Assembly (NCBI GenBank): GCA_029339505.1
Contig: JAQISU010000179.1
Location: 11,996,501 to 12,060,500 of the forward strand
Direction: 5' to 3'
DNA length: 64,000 bases
DNA from: Unio delphinus
Lineage: Eukaryota > Mollusca > Bivalvia > Unionida > Unionidae
Position numbers and translations under genes: made by a program. The notes under the pieces were generated by a model. That model saw nothing but the letters and a program-made list of their open reading frames with translations, had not been told where the DNA came from and ran no database searches. This document shows positions 56,635 to 64,000 of the stretch, piece by piece; the stretch's first letter is position 1, and each line of letters starts with the position of its first letter.

Positions 56635-56905
56635 ACTTCTGACTGAAATCTATCCTGTGGTGACATCTCGCTGAAATACTTTTTTTTTAATTGACCTCTG
56701 ACTGAAAATAATTCATTGGTGACGTTTGAATAAAATATATTAGGTCATGACCTTGAACTGGAATCTATTTCTCTGATCTTTTGTGTAATGGCTTCGAATT
56801 GAAATCTACTCTCTGGTGACTTGTGACTGAAATCTATTCTGTGGTGACATGTGACTGAAATTTACTCTGTGGTGATTTGTGACTGAAATCTACTCTGGGG
56901 TGACC
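56635..56905. repeat. 28-bp degenerate tandem repeat
   Basis: Units like TGTGACTGAAATCTACTCTG then TGGTGACA, best preserved at 56815-56905 and degenerate upstream. Confidence 0.8.
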
Positions 56906-56999
56906 TTTTATTTACCTACAAACGAGTCATTCATGCATGTATCTACGTATTTGAATAGGTCCTTACATATAGAAAGATCAAAGAGCTGTGTATTAAAAT

Positions 57000-58200
57000 C
57001 AAGGAGAGGTGGAGTCATTAATAAGAGCATTTAAGAATGAGAAGGCAGCTGTAGTAAACAACATCCCAGCTGAATGTATCAAGAATGGTGGGGAATTAGT
57101 AATAGAGCTATTAATATAAGTCTGCAACAAGATCTGGCAGACAGGTGAATGGCAAGCACAGTTGACCCAGTCACTGATTATAACACTCCCCAAGAAAGGC
57201 AATCTCCAGCTGTGCCAAAATTACAGAACTATCAGTTTGATCAGCCATGCTAGTAAGGTGATGCTGAAGATCATCTTGAACAGAATGAACCCACAAGCAG
57301 AAGAAATAATCGCTGAAGAACAGGCAGGGTTCCGGAGTAGAAAACGCACACAACATAACTAATATTAAATCTTAGGGTTCTGTGTAAAAGTACTCACAAC
57401 ATCAACAAGACATCTATCATGTGTTCATAGATTTCAAATAGGCTTCTGACAGAGTGTGGCATGAGGCATTCTAGACCACATTAAAAAAGTACAACATGTG
57501 TCAAACGTTGACCAATACCAACAAACAGCTATATGCCAATGCTACCAGTGCAGTAATTGCTCAAGGTTCTGCGGGAGAATGGTTCAAGAGAACAGTTGGA
57601 GTACGTCAAGGTTGTCTCATGTTACCCACGCTTTTTAACATCTACTTAGAGCGCATCATCAGTGAAGCCCTGGAAAACCCCTGTCGGACAGTCAGCATTG
57701 GAGGACGTAACATCACCAACCTACGCTTTGCATAATAAATTGATGGGCTGGCAGGCAGAGGAGATGAGTTTGCCACATTATTAAAGAACCTAGATGAAAC
57801 ATCTTCCAGATTTGACATGGAGATAAGCGCCGAGAAGAAGACAAACCTGATGACAAATCTCTTACGTGGATAACATCACAATTGAAGTAGTGCGTAACAC
57901 CATCAAGCACAAAGTAGGCCATTGTGAAGAACTCCTCACCATCGTCAAAGAGAGAAAGCTGAAATGGTATGGCTATGCCACTAGAGCCAACAGTATATCC
58001 ACAACAGTACTGCAGGGCAGCGTCCAAGGTGGTAGAAGGAGAGATAGACCGAGAAAAAAGTGGACTGACAATAATCACATAATGGACCAGGAAATGTTTT
58101 GCGGCGACACGGGTATTGGCACATGATCGAGACAAGTGGAGGGAACTGGTCAGATGTTCAGCAGCACAGTGCCTCAGCGATCACCATAGGTCAAGAGACT
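57000..58200 (+). mobile_element. LINE relic with reverse-transcriptase domain (RTE-like type)
   Basis: Frames give IKNGGELVIELL, LTQSLIITLPKKGNLQLCQN, EEIIAEEQAGFRSRKRTQ, a VRQGCLMLPTLFNIYLERI stretch (RT motif region) and ITNLRFA just before the degraded catalytic box. Several stops and shifts; the 3' end has a WYGYATRANS-like tail and then a GAT microsatellite. Dead copy. Confidence 0.8.
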
Positions 58201-58202
58201 GA

Positions 58203-58210
58203 TGATGATG

Positions 58211-58251
<41 letters not shown>
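58203..58251. repeat. (GAT)n microsatellite at the LINE 3' end
   Basis: About 16 GAT-type units. Confidence 0.9.
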
Positions 58252-58259
58252 TAAAAATC

Positions 58260-58980
58260 AGGTCATGACCAGATCTTACTAAATAAAGAAATAGTAAGTA
58301 TCAATTTTTTGTTGTTGTTCCAATGGAATGTCATCTACACCGTTAACATAACAAGAACTTAATGCAAAAAAAATCCTCTCCACTTTGGTAATTTATGGGT
58401 CTTTAGATTGCCTTCAATCCGGAATAGCGTCATGTATTTGTTTTATCTTTCGTGATCATCTCTCTGTAGCCATTCGATCAGCTCTTATGTTCAGTTAAAA
58501 ATGAATTATTGGGTCACGGAACACCGCGAATGAAATTAGAAAACTCTGTCATGATGCACAACAGAAAGAGAAACCTCTATCTGATCAATCAGAATTAATT
58601 TATATTCACCTCGAGGGAGACTTGTGATTGTTGCTTTTCTGAAACACATTTATCGATGTCGTGATAAAGGTTTCTCTTCGACGGATGACGCAGATGATTT
58701 ATAGGAAATATTTCAACTGAGGTGGCTTAGAATGCATTTTTAAAAGGCAAGCGCTTGATTCAAAATGAGATTGCGCATGTGCAGACGATGATTGAAGTGT
58801 TGAAGATTCTGTTATACATTCCACTGCTTGTGCGATTGAACCTCGTCATTATAATATTGTGTCAGGCAGAAAACCAATTATGTCGCAGTAATTTTCAAAA
58901 AGCCGTGTCGCTTTCTTAACCATATCACATAACGTTTACGTTTTCGTACTATCACAATGACTATCACATCTACAGGACAT
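58260..58980. other. Stretch without a recognisable gene
   Basis: Nothing recognised. Confidence 0.45.
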
Positions 58981-58989
58981 ATGACATAC

Positions 58990-59370
58990 AACGCCATTAT
59001 GTATACGACCCTAATGTACAATAGCGAGACATGAACAGTGTAATAATACGACGCCAAGAAAATTAATCATTTTCAAAATCGATGCCTGAGGAAACTGGTT
59101 AGAATAAGATGGCAGGACATTGTCCCAGACACTGAAATTCTTACACGGACAAGTATCCTAAGCATCCACACTCTGCTAAATAACACTGATGAGGATAAGA
59201 TGGCAGGACATGGTCCCATACACTAAAGTTCTTGCTTCGACAAGTATCCACACTCAGTATATAACTGAGTTTCTGACACGGACAGGTATTCAAAGCATCC
59301 ACACTGCTCATTAAATTGGTCCATTCATACCCATAAACAGGGATCGGCACAGGCAATGCAGACATAACCT
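58990..59370 (+). mobile_element. C-terminal LINE fragment with internal duplication
   Basis: LMYNSET-like text, then NHFQNRCLRKLVRIRWQDIV and PDTEILTRTSILSIHTLL, the usual C-terminal region after the RT of CR1-type LINEs. The AAGATGGCAGGACATTGTCC stretch near 59108 is repeated in altered form near 59194. Confidence 0.65.
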
Positions 59371-59374
59371 TGAC

Positions 59375-62300
59375 CTTACCTTCTATATATTTGTCTCATC
59401 AGTGTCCCACGATATGTTCTAGGAATGTAACACACAACGCTAATCTTTCATCCTAAACGGCATCGCTTTATATGATAATGTTACACTAGCCAAGATTGCC
59501 TTGCCATTGCCATTAGTGTACTTTGCAAAATTCCTTTCCAAAGATAAAACTTGGTGACATTTTTCATTTCCAATGCAGGCATCGATTAATGGTAATGGAA
59601 ATGAATCTGTATTGATCAGACTGTTCGCTATTTTGCAGTTCGTGGTTTTTGCAGAATAATACAGGGTGACCTCCAGTCACTTTTACTTGGGTCTATGAAA
59701 TCATTCTCCAGCAAATGCTGAATTTTGGTTTGAAACATCCTTGATGGAGACGATTCATCCTGTACAGATACTGTTTCACAGGTGTGGACTCTACAATTTT
59801 AACGTCATGGTAGATTTTATTCGTACGTGTTAGAACGTCTGGAAACAAGAACTTACATTTAAAAAATAGCCGTTTAATTTATTCGTATCTTATGGCTGTT
59901 GATGTTAAATTTACTTTTCCAGATTAGTCAATCTATCTGAATTCAGAAGATTCGTTACACCAAAGTCACTACAGTCTGATTGGGACAGGTACAACATTAT
60001 TCACTGCACCACTTGAAGGGTTTTTAAGAAACTACTTTTTAGCATATTCATATGACAAACGTGTTTTTGATTTTGCCTTCCATGAGTGTTAATAAGTGTT
60101 TATAATGTAATTTAAGTCATTTTCTTTCTTTTCAACTCTGTACAAACCATAGTATTAAGCCTGAAGATGATTTTGGAGGTATGGACAAAAGAGCGGGAAC
60201 TCCATATCCAGGCTAAAATCTCTTTCCCTCTGTATTTGTGTCACACGTTAATTTCATTTATGACTCAGTTGAGTGAAGATTAATTCTTGCAACTTCACAA
60301 GTCTTCGACTATTTGTATTAGGAAATCAGAAACATTGTCAACAAAATTATTTTCTGAATCTTTATTTTAATAAAGTTTCTCTTTCTTCCTTTCTTCACAA
60401 GATCTGCTATATCATCTCTTCCATACTGCATTTGCATTGTCCTCTCTCTCTCTCTCTTTCTATCTTGTTATTTTCTTAAACGGCAATTATCTTTGTATCT
60501 CTTTTGCGCCTTTCTCCAACTATAGTTTTCTCTCCTCGTGCTCTTTCTAAAGGTGTAATTTCCTTAACTCTGTTTCCATCTTGTGTTTTAATTTTAAGTA
60601 TTTTATTTTCACGTCAGACAAATCCAATGCATTTTTATCCTAATTTTATTTTCTTGGATCATAATAATTTTCATTTCTTGCTTCAATTAAAGAAACTTAA
60701 GCCTCAGAAAGAACATATTGTCTGGCAAGCTGGAGCAATTCATCTTTTTTCAAGGGCGCTAACTTTCTTGGGTTAGATTTTAAATAAAGTACTCCACTTT
60801 AGATCACATTGTTGAGCTTGTTGGTTTCATTATTGGTTTGTCAAAGATATCAAATTATTATCATTGGGGCTTAGAAAATGTACATTTTAATTTAATGTTT
60901 TCTCAAGTATGTTATAGAAATTCTTATCAAGTACACGAGACTAGAATTTTTTTCATGACTCTATGGTCTTAAAAACAGTACCAAAAAAGATCAATAACAG
61001 ACACGTCTTTTGTCAATATTTGTATTTTCATAGGATACAAAGTGAAATTGTTTTTAAGAAAAAAGAACTTAAATTATTGTGATTTAGATCCCAAAGAGTC
61101 CAAAGGTTCTCTCACCAATCCTAATGATCAAAGTTCTAATTAAATTACAATGGTTTTCGAACTAAGATCCAACGCTGAATGTGTTGATTTTCCTTTAGTG
61201 TTTAATGTATGAATCACAGTCATATAGTCAATAATGTTCATGTCTGAATTCACTATAATTCCAAATTAATGTTCCTATCCAATAACATTATTGATAAGCA
61301 CTTTGTATTTTCAATCAATAAAACTTTGAATAAATAACTCGTTGTAAATGAAATACTGAACACAACAGTTCGAGTGTTTCTGTCTCAAATGTTAACCCCA
61401 AACTGAATAATTTTTCAAGTAAACAAGATTACATGTAAAGAACTAGGACGCAAAAGTAGAACAGGATGAGGATCACAAGATAATTTATATACAATTCTCA
61501 GTTGTAAACAGGTATAATTTGTTACCAAGAAAAGAGAAGCATCAAGCACAAAACATTTTTCTTTGAGGAATTCCAACATCCTAGACCCATACCTTAATAA
61601 ACATGTTTACCTTTATTGATATGTAACTCACTCCTCTATAAATATTAACAAGTATTATAAGTTTTCTTAAAGAAATAACATCAATGACCATAGTAGGGTA
61701 CACCGTGAATTTGATTTGAATTTGATCAAGTACAAAATACAATCATATATAACATATAATCGCAGAGAAATAAAACTCAAATACAAATTAAATATATATA
61801 TATATATCAATACTCTTTTCAAGTCTTACTATACCTTGCATGACATGCAGGCCACTTTGTTTACATAATTAAGAAACCAGTGATCATTTGTGTTTGGGGG
61901 TGTTCTATCTTTATCGGTAAAAACAATATATTACATGCAATCATTAAGTAAAACAGACATGTGAGATGCATACTTTTACTGGTCAGTTAACTCGCCGTTT
62001 ATATCGCCTTATACTTTGTCTATTTCCGTTTTCTAGTTGAAGGTGAATTAAACTTCAACCATATGCACGATGGTTAATACACTAGTCACTGTGCTGCTTG
62101 GGAGAAACGTATTTATTGTTGATGTTTGTAAAATAATGCGTTATTTTATTGTCTTTTCCTTCTAATTAGTACGGAATTCTTACGGAGAAAAACAACAACA
62201 GCTGATAAGTGTTTTTATTGTTCGGAACCTGTCTGCAATAGGTAAATTGTTTAGTCACGCTAGAAGACAAACTAATTGCGTAGAATAACACAATGCATTA

Positions 62301-63146
62301 TTATTAAGGTCCGACACATATCTTCAAATACATTTTTTTGCTTTCGTTCCTTTTCCTTCTCCCGAGCTTGTTAATCAGGAAGACGTTAGAAGAAAAAAGC
62401 CAATCGTTGTATTTCATGAGAACATAGCGCCACTAATGCATCACTTTCGATATCAAAACCATATTATTATGCACGAGCAAACTTTGAATGGCATCTACTT
62501 CCGCCAACAAGAAGTTATATTAACGAACTCCATTTCAAGTTTGCTATGAAAGGATTTAAAGTGAGAAGCATGGTAATGGTTAATAGCTTAGGATGTAGAG
62601 TTAGAATATTTATTGGATGCTGCTTCAATGGTCTGGTCTGTCTTTTAGACACCTCGTCTGACTGGGATAGGATAATAATTAACAATAGACTTTAACCCAA
62701 CAAGTCTTTTGACGGTGCAAAACATACAATTATTGATATATTTTGGAACACTAAATCGGGATAACTTAGACTTTTAAACTTGTCCCCAAAAGTAATGAAT
62801 ATTCAGATAAACACACGGGAAAAATTCAAATTGAAATTTCAGCTGAAGAACTGTCTGAATCTCTCTGGTGATTATTGTGTCTATAATATTTAGCCTGATG
62901 CTGGTAACAAATATAAACCTTTCATGAATTTGAGATTATGCTAAATCACTTGCCATATATAGTTCATCCAGGAAATTCTTACTGGCTCTAATATGAAAAC
63001 TTTGGATACGATTTTAACCATAAAACTACTGCTTTAAAAAGGCATAAAAGTATATCATGTCGTATACGTATTTTATAAGCATTAAATTTATTTTTGTTGA
63101 CATTTAATTTGTACGTTTGCATTTGTGAGTACCACTAAAATGCGTG

Positions 63147-63211
<65 letters not shown>

Positions 63212-63950
63212 CAGCCAAAATATTTTTGTACGTCACAACCAAGGTGCAAAATTTCAAGCTTCTAAATGACACGGATTTATTACGTAAAAGTAGATATATT
63301 TAGGGGATTAAATTTTTCTTACATGTAAATTAATTGAGCATCAAAGTCTACAAGTTGTTAGGTATCCTGTTGTTCAAGACACGTGTAAATGTTGATTGTA
63401 GCAGAGGTAGTATATTAAACACAAGAAACTCAGTTATGGACGATATTACCGTATGCTAATTACCCAGGTGATAATTCGTCATTATTGTAATCTTATCATT
63501 CATTGATATAGTCTGTATCAGTGGTAAGCTAATCCGATGTAGACTTGTGAATCAAAGCCAACCGTAAGAAAATGTGAATCAAATATTTGAAACTTAATAA
63601 AGAGTAGATGAGGCTGTTATTGTTAATAGGTTAAATTGGCAGAGTGCAAGGTAAAATGAATGAAAACAACAAAAGAAGTATAATCTAAATTACTAATTTA
63701 AACGTCTGTCACGTTTAACAATAATTTAGCTATATAAACCGCCTCTATCTCGTCGATGTGCCGGCAAAGCAGACAAGATCCAGTGACAGGCAGTCTGTTC
63801 TTCACGCAGTAACCATACAACTTACATTATTCAAATATAAACAGGGCTATGCGAAGTATTTCTTTCTTTAAAGTCGCGATCCTTATATATAAAGAAAGGA
63901 TGAATTGCCAAGAAAGTGTCAGATATCCTCCTCAGTTGACCCTTCCAAGC
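59375..63950. other. AT-rich stretch without a recognisable gene
   Basis: Small CT-rich piece near 60440-60470, short (AT) run near 61796. No frame longer than about 90 codons and none recognisable. Confidence 0.5.
63151..63207. repeat. (AT)n microsatellite
   Basis: About 28 AT units. Confidence 0.97.
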
Positions 63951-63953
63951 TGT

Positions 63954-63954
<1 letters not shown>

Positions 63955-64000
<46 letters not shown>
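63955..64000. repeat. (ATA)n microsatellite, cut by the window end
   Basis: About 15 trinucleotide units continuing past the end. Confidence 0.95.

Overview
The window is AT-rich animal DNA, probably from a marine invertebrate. It has many (AT)n, (AAT)n and (CT)n runs, several minisatellites, broken LINE retrotransposons and no convincing host gene. I cannot name the species. A mollusc or another lophotrochozoan would fit the mix of LINE relics, but that is a weak inference.

The main content is two integrated, virus-like DNA transposons of the Polinton/Maverick (adintovirus-like) kind. Element 1 spans 16971-31967, is close to intact, and has 206-bp terminal inverted repeats (ITRs) and a 5-bp target duplication (CTAAC). 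Element 2 spans 41425-55095, is heavily decayed, and has different ITRs and target duplication ACACT. They share the same gene families and the terminal sequence AGCAGCAGAGGGGGCGA (lost from the left end of element 2). Their proteins are clearly diverged, so they are separate lineages and not a recent duplication.

Element 1 reads, left to right: left ITR; a long minus-strand block read from about 26.06 kb down to 17.2 kb (Cys-rich protein, NUMOD4-HNH endonuclease, 118-aa protein, 53-bp perfect inverted repeat, virion protein, pX-like protein, double-jelly-roll major capsid protein, repeat-tailed hydrophobic protein, adenain-like protease, fibre-like protein, membrane protein, penton-like protein); then a plus-strand replication gene encoding a family B DNA polymerase joined to an SF1 helicase, with an HNH-like tail; a minus-strand rve integrase; a minus-strand zinc-ribbon/phospholipase A2-like protein; a plus-strand packaging ATPase; right ITR. 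Integrase and ITRs would insert the DNA, the polymerase-helicase would copy it from the ends, and the capsid, penton, protease, ATPase, PLA2 and fibre proteins form a virion set.

Element 2 has the same replication half in the same orientation, but its structural block is inverted relative to element 1. A third, older polymerase relic of the classical Polinton type lies at about 15.3-16.97 kb, and element 1 has inserted at its edge.

The flanks (1-15.3 kb, 32-41.4 kb, 55.1-64 kb) hold minisatellites, microsatellites, LINE relics near 5.7-8.3, 40.4-40.7, 57.0-58.2 and 59.0-59.4 kb, and a pogo/Jerky-like transposase relic near 9.2-10.35 kb. Several element 1 genes carry single frameshifts, most of them in A/T homopolymers, so part of the damage could be sequencing or assembly error.
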